Source of the DNA: Batkoa obscura
Taxonomy: Eukaryota > Entomophthoromycota > Entomophthoromycetes > Entomophthorales > Batkoaceae
DNA: 64,000 nt
Direction: 5' to 3'
NCBI GenBank assembly: GCA_030770535.1
Contig: JASVEC010000003.1
Span: 1,612,001-1,676,000, forward strand
In this document: piece after piece, positions 33,642-44,964 of the stretch
Layout: each line of letters begins with the position of its first letter
How positions within the stretch are numbered: the stretch's first letter is position 1
Translations under genes and position numbers: made by a program
Notes under the pieces: model-generated
What the model was told of the DNA's origin: nothing
Databases searched by the model: none
Seen by the model: only the letters and a program-made list of their open reading frames with translations

Positions 33642-34939
33642 CTAATAAGTTTCCTTCAAACGTCGATTTAAATAGACAGCATCAGTTTCTCCAAAAGTGA
33701 AAGGACTAGGACCAATATTACACACGGTCTTTTCATTCTCTTTCTCATCCATATTGTTTCCAATAGGAAATATAGGAAAATCGGATTTAGGATGTAGAAA
33801 ATAAGCCATTGAATAACTAAAATTAAAATAGTTCATTAATCTCTATTCCTAAAGCAAAAACAAAAACAAAAACAAATACTTACCGATTAGTATCCAATTT
33901 ACTGTTTTCTGGTAGAACTACTCGATGTTTAGCTGACCTTAGTTTACCTTCTGTCCAAATAGATAACAGATCCCCAACATTTACTATAATACTTCCTTTT
34001 TTATAAGGTACATCTAACCACTCATCACTGTTTTGATCCTTTAATACTTGTAATCCACTATTTTCTTCTCCAATTTCACTATCTTCTTGAAATAATAAAG
34101 TTAGTGTACCATAATCTGAATGACTATGAAAATCGAGTATTAGTCTATTAACATAAAAAAGATAATCCAACTTACCTTCCAGCACGAGTTATATTTTCTC
34201 TATCAATATCTTTAGGTAATGGTGGGTAATGTAAAATACGCATTATACTACCTGATTTATCTTCATATTGGTGTGCTTTAATAAAATAATCTTTATCTAA
34301 ATCCAAAGATAGAGCTATTTCTTTTAATATAGCTTGACATGCTTGATTACATTTCTATTTTAATATTACTAAAAACTCACTTATCAACTGGAATTTTATA
34401 CCTTTGTAAAGCTGTCTAAAAACACTTTATTACTTTCAAATATTTCTGGAAGTGGATGTTCAAATCGATTGAAATTTGGTGGTAAATTAAAGGCTTCTTT
34501 ATAATCTAATTGATATTTTTTAGATAATCTATAATTGATAAAGTTAGATCATAGTTAAAAAATGATAAAGTTAATTACCTTTCTTGTCCAAGTTGACTAT
34601 AACCTACATTTCCAGTGGCATTTCCAGTGATTGGAAACTGTTCTTTTATCTCTTCTTTTTCATTAAAGAACTGTTTTGCCTAAAGTATGTTTATTAAAAA
34701 AATCATATGAATAGAACTAGCTTACAATCTTAAACAGTTGTTTAATCTCTTCTTCTTCTATTCCATGATTTTGAACGTAAAAGAATCCTTTTTCTATTAA
34801 TATTATCATTTGGTGTGGACTAAAACAAAATACCTAATGTTGACAAAGCCTTAATAATTTCACTCTTTTTATTTTGATAACTCTCATCTTCTTTTATCCC
34901 TATTGTCAATAAACTATTATTCAAATCTAATACAAGCAT
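33642..34939 (-). CDS. 2-oxoglutarate/Fe(II) oxygenase, isopenicillin-N-synthase-like, copy 1
   Basis: Starts MLVLDLNNSLLTIG. The N-terminal DIOX_N-type part contains FFYVQNHGIEEEEIKQLF and YSQLGQERL. The catalytic domain shows the iron triad as His and Asp in SHSDYGTLTLLFQ and His in RSAKHRVV, and the 2-oxoglutarate-binding arginine in NRYSMAYF. These enzymes hydroxylate or desaturate small molecules; the substrate is unknown. About six exons with short introns. The 3' half is identical by eye to the next gene, with introns included, while the N-terminal exons differ (for example a SPVTGN-like insert only here). Confidence 0.88.
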
Positions 34940-35921
34940 TTATTTAAAAAAAGGTACTTTTGAAAAATTTAAAGAATGACGTTTTATTTAAGTAGTCACA
35001 TTATTTTCAACCCATAACAATTGTTTTAAAAAAAAGTTGAACACTACAAATTAAAAAAATTTTTATCATTAATTTTTAGAAAAAAATAAAACATAATAAA
35101 ATATTTTAATTTTTTTAATAATAAGTTTCCTTTATACGTCGATTTAAATAGATAGTATCAGTTTCCCCAAATATAAAAGGACTAGGGCCAATATTACAAA
35201 TAGTATTTTGACTATTAATTTCATTCTCCTTATGACCAATAGGAAATATAGGAAAATCGGATTTAGGATGTAGAAAATAAGCCATTGAATAACTAAAATT
35301 AAAATAGTTCATTAATCTCTATTCCTAAAGCAAAAACAAAAACAAAAACAAATACTTACCGATTAGTATCCAATTTACTGTTTTCTGGTAGAACTACTCG
35401 ATGTTTAGCTGACCTTAGTTTACCTTCTGTCCAAATAGATAACAGATCCCCAACATTTACTATAATACTTCCTTTTTTATAAGGTACATCTAACCACTCA
35501 TCACTGTTTTGATCCTTTAATACTTGTAATCCACTATTTTCTTCTCCAATTTCACTATCTTCTTGAAATAATAAAGTTAGTGTACCATAATCTGAATGAC
35601 TATGAAAATCGAGTATTAGTCTATTAACATAAAAAAGATAATCCAACTTACCTTCCAGCACGAGTTATATTTTCTCTATCAATATCTTTAGGTAATGGTG
35701 GGTAATGTAAAATACGCATTATACTACCTGATTTATCTTCATATTGGTGTGCTTTAATAAAATAATCTTTATCTAAATCCAAAGATAGAGCTATTTCTTT
35801 TAATATAGCTTGACATGCTTGATTACATTTCTATTTTAATATTACTAAAAACTCACTTATCAACTGGAATTTTATACCTTTGTAAAGCTGTCTAAAAACA
35901 CTTTATTACTTTCAAATATTT
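33761..35921. repeat. tandem duplication with ~685-nt identical tract
   Basis: Bases 33761-34445 and 35237-35921 are identical by eye, at a constant offset of 1476 bases, across three exons and their introns. The outer parts of the two oxygenase genes are diverged. Confidence 0.88.
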
Positions 35922-36402
35922 CCGGAAGTGGGTGTTCAAGTTGTTTAAAGCTGGATGGTAAATTAAAGGCTTCTTTATAATCTAATTGATATTTTTTAGA
36001 TAATCTAAAATCATTGAATGTATATCATTTAAAATTATTAAAACTAACTACCTTTCTTGTCCAAGTTGACTATATCCTTCATTTCCTGTAAACGGGTACT
36101 TGTTTTTTATCTCTTCTTTTTCATTAAAAAATTGTTTTGCCTAGAATATATTTAATAAAAAAGTTAACATAAAAAAACTGATTTACTATTTTAAATAATT
36201 GTTTGATCTCTTTTTCTTCTATTCGATGATTTTGAACATAAAAGAAACCTATTTTTCGTTATTTTCAGTATATAAAATCAATTGAATTTCTATTACCAAG
36301 TGTTAATAAAGCGTCAATAATCTCGCTTTTTTTATCTTGATAATCTTTCTCTTCTTTAATCCCGCCTGTTGATAAACTATTATTCAAATCTAATATAAGC
36401 AT
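35115..36402 (-). CDS. 2-oxoglutarate/Fe(II) oxygenase, isopenicillin-N-synthase-like, copy 2
   Basis: The tandem partner of copy 1, starting MLILDLNNSLSTGGIKEEKD. It has the same iron ligands (HSD and AKHR) and the NRYSMAYF arginine. The C-terminus differs by one residue (ends KETYY) and has a different loop before CNIGPSPF. The N-terminal region lacks a few residues present in copy 1. Both copies look intact. It starts only 28 bases downstream, on the same strand, of the stop codon of the unrecognised upstream gene. Confidence 0.88.
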
Positions 36403-36429
36403 TTTATTGAAAAAAATAAATAAAGTAAT

Positions 36430-37864
36430 TCAAGGAGTGGCGTTTATTTTGATTTCAAATATAATTAAAGCAAGTTTCAACAAACAATTGATTTGATTTA
36501 AAAAACCCGGATCTTCTTTTAAATCATGGTTAGCAAACTCTATTAAAAGCCCTTCAAGTTCATCTCGATGTTTTTTACAAGCTACTTTATATAGAATTAA
36601 TTCACCAAAAATAGCATTATGGCTACACTGAATTCCTAAATGGGTTGTCGATATGCATTTAATAATGTTATTACTATTATTCTTTAAGATTGGTGGTACT
36701 ATATATTTATCTCCTTTGAAAATTATGTTTTTATAGACATTTAAGACATAAGTGGATGTTATTGAAATAGAAGTTTTTAATAAAGAAGCGGAAAAGAAAA
36801 CTCACCAATTACTTTATTAAGCTCAATGATAGAAGGCGCAAGTAGTTCTACTTTTACAGTATTTGCATTAAAATTATTAGCCTTTGATTTCTTAGGAGAA
36901 AACGGAAGAGCTTAGGAGGCTTGAGAAGAATCAAGTTTGAGTTCGAGTTGGTATTGTTATTTTTAGATACAGGGAAAGGGTATTCAGAGGGTTGTAGCTC
37001 AAAAGGGGTATCAAGAGTTGAATCAGAATTTTTACGTTTAGGACCTGTTGAAGTACTAGTTTGATTATGTTGATTTTCAGGAGTTTGATATTGAGTAGTA
37101 TTAGTTATCCATAGAAGCTCAATTTCTTCACTAAACATAGAAATAACATTTGGAAGAGCAGATAAAATTATATAATATTCTGATGGGATAAGGTCAATAA
37201 GGGTATATGAAGCATCCAAACCAACCATTGATTTATCATAATAAACAAACTTAAACTGCATAATTTCACCGTATTTTGCTAATTGAGCTTGAGGCACAAT
37301 GTAGCTATTTTGGCCTTCAATCCAATATGTAATATTAGAAAATAAAACTTTATAAGTAACCGTAGATTTTTAACTACTTTTGCTTTGATAATAGGAGTAG
37401 TGCTATATATTGGGACCTATGGGTTACAAGCTTCTTCAGCTAATTGAGAAGGTTTAAAGTGGATCAAAGCCCCTCTTTCTACTAGGCCTGGCTTGATTGT
37501 TCTAATCTTATTGAAGGTATAATGATCAATAAGCAGCTTAACTGCCCTTTTAGCATTAATGTTTGGATGATTTTTAAAGCTATAAAATATCGAATCTAGT
37601 GTGCTATCTTTATACATAAAAGAAGACTCAGGATTTATAAAAGTGATTAAATCCTCAGATAAAGCTTGCTTAGACTCATCAAATAAAAGTGGCCGCACTA
37701 CTGGTTCATTTAAAGACGAATTTTCAATAATATTATTGATGTTGTATGGTATTGTTAAAAGCAGATAGTTGTATTTAATTTTCCTCTATACTGTAATCAG
37801 TTTAATTAATTTTGATAAAGAAAACAAAATGTAATGCTAATATCAATGTTAATGATTTAAGCAT
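36430..37864 (-). CDS. unrecognised multi-exon gene
   Basis: I do not recognise this protein. In-frame segments can be joined through phase-compatible introns: one containing VVRPLLFDESKQALSEDLI and ending FKPSQLAEEA; one with SNITYWIEGQNSYIVPQAQ, YTLIDLIPSEYYIILSALP and an Asn/Ser/Thr-rich linker; a short one, KSKANNFNANTVKVELLAP; and a last one with CISTTHLGIQCSHNAIFGE and CKKHRDELEGLLIEF, ending at 36430. The splice donors used (GTAACC, GTATCT, GTGAGT) are weaker than usual here. The 5' end is uncertain. A hydrophobic leader (MLKSLTLILALHF) at 37864 could be the first exon, but its donor would be atypical. It may be a diverging or partly decayed gene. Confidence 0.45.
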
Positions 37865-38802
37865 CTTAAACTTAATATCTTGGTTAAAATCATAAATTAA
37901 ATTCCACAGTCAAATTTAGCTTTAAATTTATAACTCAAAGATTGATAGCTGTACTTTAGATTTTAAGCAACCTATATATTAAACTCGTAAGAGCTTTAAA
38001 AAAAGTAATTAAAAATATTGAACTTTATTAAATCAAATTATCTATAAATAAAAGAACAATGTGTAGGGTCATTGTCTAGACAATCAATGCTTAAGATGAC
38101 AATGATTTTACTTTAATATAGCGGTGTTGATTAATTTTGCTTCTAATTTGTCATTCTATAATATGGTATAGGTAAAAGTATTATATTAAAAATATTAATC
38201 TCATAGTGTATCATGTTTAAAATTTTCTTGCATATAGATTAGTAAATATCTGTGATACATTATTTTTATTTATCATTTTAATTTGAATATAATTTTACAT
38301 TGAATTAAGTTTGAGATAAATTGAATAATGTTTATCTATATACAAATAATTAAGATATTAACTCTAATCAAACTTTGATTATTTTAGTTGTTTTATATAA
38401 ATAATATAGAAGCTTCATATTTCACAATGTTTTTATATGTATATCATATATGATTTATTCAAGTAGTTTAACAACTAAAATTAATAGACTATTTTCGCAA
38501 ATAAAAACAGTAAAGTTTAAAGTTATTAATTTCTATTATATAGCTTCGATTATATAATAAGCCTGTCTTCATTTTAATATACTACCTTGATCTATTTCAT
38601 AAATGCTAACTTATGTCATACATGGTACTAAATTCATTTTATTTAATTAATATCATTGCGTGCTAAATTTTAGTCCACGATTTGAAGGACCAAACCTGTT
38701 TTTATTAATTTCCTATTGGGTTGGGCATAAGCATTTAGAAAATAAGAGCTCAAAATAAAGTCATTGGTTTTTTTTTACAACTCGTTTCTTTTCTAAAAAG
38801 CA
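37865..38802. other. spacer between divergent genes, no gene seen
   Basis: About 940 bases of A+T-rich DNA upstream of Iwr1 and of the unrecognised gene. Nothing recognised. Confidence 0.5.
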
Positions 38803-40048
38803 ATGAACACAAAGGACAGTAACAAGAGGAAAGAAGGGAAAAAAAGGAAAGAAAATGAGGCTGAAAATGAAACTGAAATAGAAAGGAAGATATTATTTTG
38901 TATCAAAAGGAAGAAGAATGATGCTCAAGAACATAAAATATTAATCAATGGTAGACAGGATCAGGGATCCAAGAATAAAGTCATTAAGTTAGTTAAAACG
39001 GTTGAAGCTAAAAAAGAAAATGAGCTAAACGATTTTGATGAAAAGGAGATCGAGAAACTCGCTCGAGAGCTATCATTCGATAAGCAAACTAAGAAAAAGC
39101 AAATTTCTCCTAAAGATCAAGTCAAGTCCACTAGTCAAACTATTCAATTGGGAAAGAAAAAGAACGAAAAACGTAACAAGGTAAATAAAGCCATTCTTTA
39201 TTAACAATAATTTTTGATTTGTTATTATAGGAAAACGTGAATCAACAGAGGTATAGCATTATATGTCGCAACAAGGATTTACCAGAGCTTGGTTCCTCCG
39301 ATGAAGATTCAGAACAAGAAGCGGAAGAGAACAAAAAGGGAAAAAACCGTAATGTCATCGTCTATGAGCTCATACCAAAACAAAAAGAAAAAAAGGGAAT
39401 TGTTGTAGCAGAACCTCCAAAAGTTTATAGAAAAAATGAAGCACCTGATGCTGCTTCGGAGTTACAAAATTTATTTGAAAAGAAACTGAGAAGTAAGCCA
39501 ATTAATAATTTAAATTTGACAATACTAATAATTTATAGTTGATAATGAAGAAAGTATCGAAAACGAAGACTCAGAATATGTTTATGATTATTATGAACTT
39601 GATTCTGATTCTGGAGAACGGGCGATAGGTACCTTTCAACCCAAGGCTGCTGTTAATTGGCTCTCATTAGATATTGAAGATGAACTTAATGAAAAAGAGT
39701 ATGAAAATATAGATTTTGGTATTGAAAGTGAAGATGATTTTACAGATGCAGAAGATTCTAATCAGGAAGATTACTATGCCAACGATTATCCAGAAGAAGA
39801 AGAAGAAGAAGAATATAACTGTGAAGCTTATGAATCGGAAAATTCGGATTTGGGTATGCTTATATTGGTTATTTTTATTTTTTTATTTACATGATTTTTT
39901 ATTAGATTATGATGACTATGCCGAGTTTTATCATCAACAAGAGCTTGAATTTAGAAAACAAATGGATGGTACCAATAGGTCAAGTCATTATTATTATGAG
40001 AATGAAGAATACGATAAAGAAGATTATGAAGAATATGATATGGATTAA
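38803..40048 (+). CDS. IWR1: Iwr1-like RNA polymerase II nuclear import factor
   Basis: Four exons (38803-39180, 39231-39492, 39539-39853, 39906-40048). The protein is highly charged, basic at the N-terminus (a likely nuclear localisation region, KRKEGKKRKE) and very acidic at the C-terminus. The family signature is clear: EYVYDYYELDSDSGE, WLSLDIEDELNEKEYEN and EDSNQEDYYANDYPEEEEEE. Segment QRYSIICRNKDLPEL also fits. Iwr1 (human SLC7A6OS) binds assembled RNA polymerase II in the cytoplasm and directs its import into the nucleus. No nuclear export signal was assigned. It is transcribed toward the second SPRY gene. Confidence 0.88.
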
Positions 40049-40397
40049 TGCAAAAGCCAAATCAAAATTGGCCAATCAAGTCAAGTTAATTTCGGAAATA
40101 AAATTTATGATCCCATAATTCGTACTTGAAATCGCAGTATAAATTTGATAAATTCACATTTAGTTGTTTCTTTACTATTGTATTCTACTTTTCTGCCTTA
40201 TAGGTTATATCACTAACCAAATAAGTCTTGTTTTAAGTACGATAGAACAAGTGTAGCAATGAGAAAATGAAAGGGAACCAATTTATTTTGGTCAGTTTCT
40301 CTTTCATGGTTATTTTGCTCATAAAAACAAAAATAAAGTTAAAAATAGAATAAGCTATCAAGTTTTTTTATTTACAAATAATAATAAAATACTAAAA
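40049..40397. other. spacer between convergent genes, no gene seen
   Basis: Between the stops of Iwr1 and the SPRY/PPxY gene. A palindrome-like pair (AAGTGTAGCAATGAGAAAATGAAAGG and GTTTCTCTTTCATGG) gives a weak hairpin around 40250-40310; no RNA gene is claimed. Confidence 0.4.
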
Positions 40398-41232
40398 TTA
40401 AGAATACGATGGAGGAGGTTCACTGATAGAAGCTATAGGGACTAAATTATACTGATATCTGTTAGCATTAGAATATCTAAATGGCATATTCCCGAAATTA
40501 AATTGAACAAAACCACCTTTATTACACTTTATTGTTGGGAAAATAGGATTACTTCCAATTGAATAGCTTAGTACACCTATCTCATTCCCATTAACTGTTA
40601 ATGTTATTTGATTTATTGCATTTGGAGAATATAAAAAGCCTATTATATCTCCTACATTGATTGGTCCTAAATTTAGCCAATTAACTTTATTACCATATAA
40701 TATCACTTCATTATTAATACAATCTAAATAAATACTACTAGCTGTAAAAATATTAGTAAAGATTATTTATAAATAAGATAAATTTATTACCTTTAACTTG
40801 ATCTAAATCATCAGTCAAAGGACCAAGCCTAATTTTAAGTAAGTCACATAAGCCCTCTAATTTTAATATTTCAATTTCAAAATAGCCAGGCTTAGCTATT
40901 ATATTAAAATAATTTTTGGTTTGAATAGTACTAAGTTGATCAAAGTAAAGTTTATTATCCTCATAAGATAATATTTTATCAACTAAATTGACTGTTACTT
41001 CAAAGTTCCAGCCTTTAACTTTTGATTCTATTCCATTAGATGGATTTATTATTTGGTTTAATAATACTATAGTGTTATTATTATTTACGGTATCACTTAG
41101 AGTATTGTTTAATTCTGTAGCTTGTTGATCTCTGTTTTGAGCGTTACGGCGATTTCTTTTACTAAAGTTGTGAATAAAGAGTATTGATAATATTAGGATT
41201 ACAATACCAACAAATATAAAAGTAAGCATCAT
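40398..41232 (-). CDS. membrane-anchored SPRY protein with C-terminal PPxY motif, paralogue 2
   Basis: Two exons (40791-41232, 40398-40741). The N-terminus is a membrane helix (MMLTFIFVGIVILILSILF) followed by a basic stop-transfer segment (SKRNRRNAQNR). The SPRY-like domain contains KPGYFEIEILKLEG, INVGDIIGFLYSPN, VNGNEIGVLSYSIG and GGFVQFNFGNMPFRY, and the protein ends EPPPSYS with a PPxY motif. The intron lies at the same codon and phase as in paralogue 1 (after ME/VK, before the second half of the domain). Like yeast Ssh4/Ear1 it is a candidate Rsp5 ubiquitin-ligase adaptor on endosomal or vacuolar membranes. Confidence 0.82.
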
Positions 41233-41813
41233 AACAAATAAATAATTTAAATAAGAATTATCAAATTTAACTGTATTTATATGATTTTTTTAAAAATTGA
41301 TTTAATATTTATGCTAATTTATCCGCTTAGCTATTAGACCAAGTCTTTCTTTTTAGATTATTTTTAATTTCTATTTTTAAAAATGCCAAGTTATTTTCAG
41401 CCTATCATTATCTAAAATCCCCCACTTGTAATGAAAGCTAAAAAGTTAGATTCAGTGTTATTTTATATTAGGTAAGCATTCAATTAGTTTAAGACATTTA
41501 CTTTGAAATAAACCAAGGAGCTAATAAATATTTAGATACTCTTATAACACATATTTTTATTTGTATAGATTGAATAAACATTTTAAAATAATACCTTACG
41601 CTATATTATCATACCGGTTTTTAATTTCAATATTTATTTTTATTTCTGTACTTCGTTAGACTTGATTATGTAATAGACTAGTGATTTATTTAAAAACCAA
41701 AATGTGCTTAAGCACTTTTTAAATTATTCTTTAAAAACATAATTATTCGATTGACAGCAACAAAAACGTAAATGATATAATAAAACTAGGATCTCAATAA
41801 ATATAAGAGGATA

Positions 41814-41907
41814 TATTTTCTGGTTTCATTACTTTTTCGATCTTTTAAGCGCTATTTGAGCGGAAAGATTGCTAGTAAAATTCTTAAACAAAAAAAATAC
41901 ATCCTCA
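41814..41907 (+). mobile_element. ~100-bp MITE-like element, copy 8
   Basis: TAAGAGGATATATTTTCTGG at the left, the core TTTTAAGCGCTATTTGAGCG, and ATACATCCTCA at the right, flanked by TA. The left end is decayed. Confidence 0.78.
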
Positions 41908-42659
41908 TATTTATCTTCGGTTATTGGTTTTATAACCAAGATTTTTAACACCCTTATTTTGAAGCTAACAGCTAGAAGTACAGTTGGTCGAAAACAAAAT
42001 AAATAATAAAAACTTGCATTTGTTGTATGTATTTTCAGTTTACATTGGCTAAACAAATGCTAGATATCTTTATAATTAAAATTACCATAACAAACAAATT
42101 AGATACAAATCGAAAAACACTGGATGGAATTGACACTTGAAATGATCTTAACTAAAATACTTGCTTTTCACAAATTAGTTTCCTTCTTTAAGATCTACAT
42201 ACATAATTTATAACTATAAAGCTTTTTGAAAATTATAAAACCACATTAAAATGCTTTGTTATCCTATCATCATTAATACAAATAGCTGGTTTTTAATGTT
42301 TAATGTTTAATATTCAATTTACAAGTGTCGATAATTAATTACACATATTCGTAATCTAGATCGTTAGCTTAAAGTAATACATATTGAGAATAAAGTTGAC
42401 TCATTAAAATTGCTAAATTTCTGTCTGGAGGAAAGTTGTTTTCCTGTTATTATGTTCTCTTCGCAACTTTTTCTAGAGCATTCTATATTTCTAAACTTTT
42501 GATTAATAAGTTTTCGTATTACATACTCACATTAGATGTTTACACGTAGCTCCATTCATATCTAAATTTATATATGCTAAAGACCAAGTTGTTACACATG
42601 AACTTAAAATATACTAACATTAGGTTATTGAATATTTTTCATACAAGTCTATCATTTTA

Positions 42660-42756
42660 TGGGGATGTATTTTTTTAAGAATTTTACTAACAGTCTTTCC
42701 GCTCAAATAGCGCTTAAAAAATGGAAAAAGTAATGAAACCAAAAAATACATCTCCT
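42660..42756 (-). mobile_element. ~100-bp MITE-like element, copy 9
   Basis: TGGGGATGTATTTTTTT at the left, the core CGCTCAAATAGCGCTTAAAA, and ATACATCTCCT at the right, flanked by TA. Confidence 0.82.
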
Positions 42757-42956
42757 TATGCTCATACCTAATACATTTTATTTAGATTAATTTTTAATGT
42801 AATAGCTAATATTCTTTGATTGACTCTTTTATTGCTAAAATTTTTGTTTCAAATAAATTCAATAATAATTAGCTATAGTTTATTGTATAGTGTTTAATGA
42901 TATATAATATAAATATATTAAAAGAGTAATGTAAAACCTTGACAAAAGAACTTTAT

Positions 42957-44877
42957 TTACTCATTTTTGAAAGCATAGATACTTATTGCTTTTTCTGGTG
43001 TACTAACCAGAAATAACCTAGATTCAACATCCTTTTGATTTTTCAACTTAAAATTGAAGCTATATGCTAATGATGCAGTAGCTAAATAAAGTTCCATCCA
43101 GGCTAAACTATAATATAAAATTATAGACATTAATTTGTATAATAATAACAAAATAATATATTACCTTCTGCCTAAACATGCTCTTGGGCCAATTAAAAAG
43201 GGCATAAAGTTTTTATGACTTTGAAATTTGCCATTTTGATCAATCCATCGTTCTGGTTTAAATACATCTGGTTCTTTCCAATAATTGGAGTTATTTTGAA
43301 TATAATTTATATCAATTACAGAAGCAGTCTAAATTACGAATATTACATTATTATTATTACTATAATGTTATTATGATCTAAAGAATACCTTTTCAGGTAT
43401 AAAATAGCCTTCAATCACTTTGCCACCTCTTGGAACAATTCGTGGTAAACCACCAGGTACAACAGGATACATTCTTAAACCTTCATAAATTACAGCACGA
43501 AGATAATCACATTCTTCTTTACATTTAACGAAACTAATTTGACTTTGATCCTGAAATTGGTTTCTTAAATGATTTTTTAATTTCATACAAATTTGTGGAT
43601 GTTTTGATAAAAGGTAAAAAATCCTAAAAGTAGTTTATTAATATATAGTTTATACTTATATATAGTACCATGTTAATGAATTTGATGTTGTATCAGATCC
43701 TGCAATCCTATTGAATAAATTAATATTGTTATAGTTTATACTATCATTTTTACAATTGTAAGATTGATTCTTCTACTATTTCTTTTTCGCTAAGTTTTTT
43801 TCCTGTATCTGGATCCGACGCATTAAGCAAAGTATTCAAAATAGTAGTTTTGTCAGAGTTTTTTTTTGCATTTTCAATAGCTTCATATGAAAACTAAGAT
43901 TTTATTAGCATTACTATTATTAATTAACTATACTATTTACCTTATAAAGCTGAGTTATGCTGTTAAATTTATAATATTTTAAAAATGGAAATATCCCAAC
44001 CTTGAAAAACAATTAATAATGTTGATATTAGTATTATTAAGTGACATACCATAAGAGACAAATAGAAAAAACCTTTGATCCAATCAATAACGGGATGATG
44101 TCCATTTTTTAATGTATCAAAAGACTTACCAAATGCTAAATCGCCAATGACATCCTAATAAAGATGTTAATAACATATGAGTAACAAGTAGGTGTGTTGA
44201 TATTACAAATGAAAAATAATGAAAATAAAGTCCTAGATCAAAATCTTCATTATTTGAGCTCATCTCTCCTACTTTTATAACCAAATTGCTAACATTTTGT
44301 TTTACTAAATACTCTACTTCCAATATTGATTTATCTGAAAAACTTGACGCAAGGATCTTTTTCTAGCATAATTTTAGTGATTAATCGATACCCATATACA
44401 AATAATTACTCTTTCACGATGAAATTCCTTTTTTCTATATAAATTTAGTTTAAACTATCAAATCAATAGTAATTTATATTTACCTGGTACTAAGTATCGT
44501 TTCACCAGCAATATGGAGGCCATTATAAAAAGCTGACTTTGAATAAGTATAGGTTGAGTATACTTCTCTTGCTGCTTCATCAGATGCGATTGATATAACA
44601 TTCCAACCTAATAGAATTAAGGTACAATAAGTCGTTAATAAAATATCAAATTACTTATTCGAACAACGTTCCCATATTTTTGATGCAATTTTTTTGAATA
44701 TAAATGATAGGTACCAGCAAAAGTATAAACCCTATAACACATTGGGAAGAGCAAGTGTATCAATGGGCCTGGAACTTTTTTTAATGGACTAAAGAAGATG
44801 TTGTATATTAGGCTATAAACCCAATAGGATAATAAAGAGATTATAATATAACATAATATTGATGTGAAAGTAATCAT
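42957..44877 (-). CDS. cytochrome P450 C
   Basis: An intact P450 with the same eleven-exon plan as A and B, in opposite orientation about 17 kb away. The anchor is [19 protein letters not shown], the hinge KKVPGPL, the I-helix AGSDTTS, the K-helix [13 protein letters not shown], the meander PERW, the haem loop [11 protein letters not shown] and the end ISIYAFKNE. All homopolymer runs checked keep the reading frame. The intron that splits the haem loop from SLAWMELY is the same as in A and B except for one base. The TATA and GGAGATTTTT block upstream is shared with A and B. Confidence 0.9.
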
Positions 44878-44926
44878 TTTAGTTTTTTAATATTCTTTAC
44901 TAAAAAAATCTTTTATTTATACTATA

Positions 44927-44964
44927 AATTTCGGATACGGATCAAAAATCTCCATGACATTTTT
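44927..44964 (-). promoter_or_regulatory. P450 promoter block with TATA box
   Basis: On the minus strand: GGAGATTTTTGATCC, CCGAAATTTA, then ACTATAAATT-like sequence ending about 50 bases before the ATG at 44877. It is the same block as before P450 A and B, with a few changes. Confidence 0.6.

Larger units (their letters stand above)
41233..42956. other. spacer with two MITE copies, no gene seen
   Basis: Contains MITE copies 8 and 9. The open frame 41829-42056 overlaps copy 8 and is not a gene. Confidence 0.6.
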
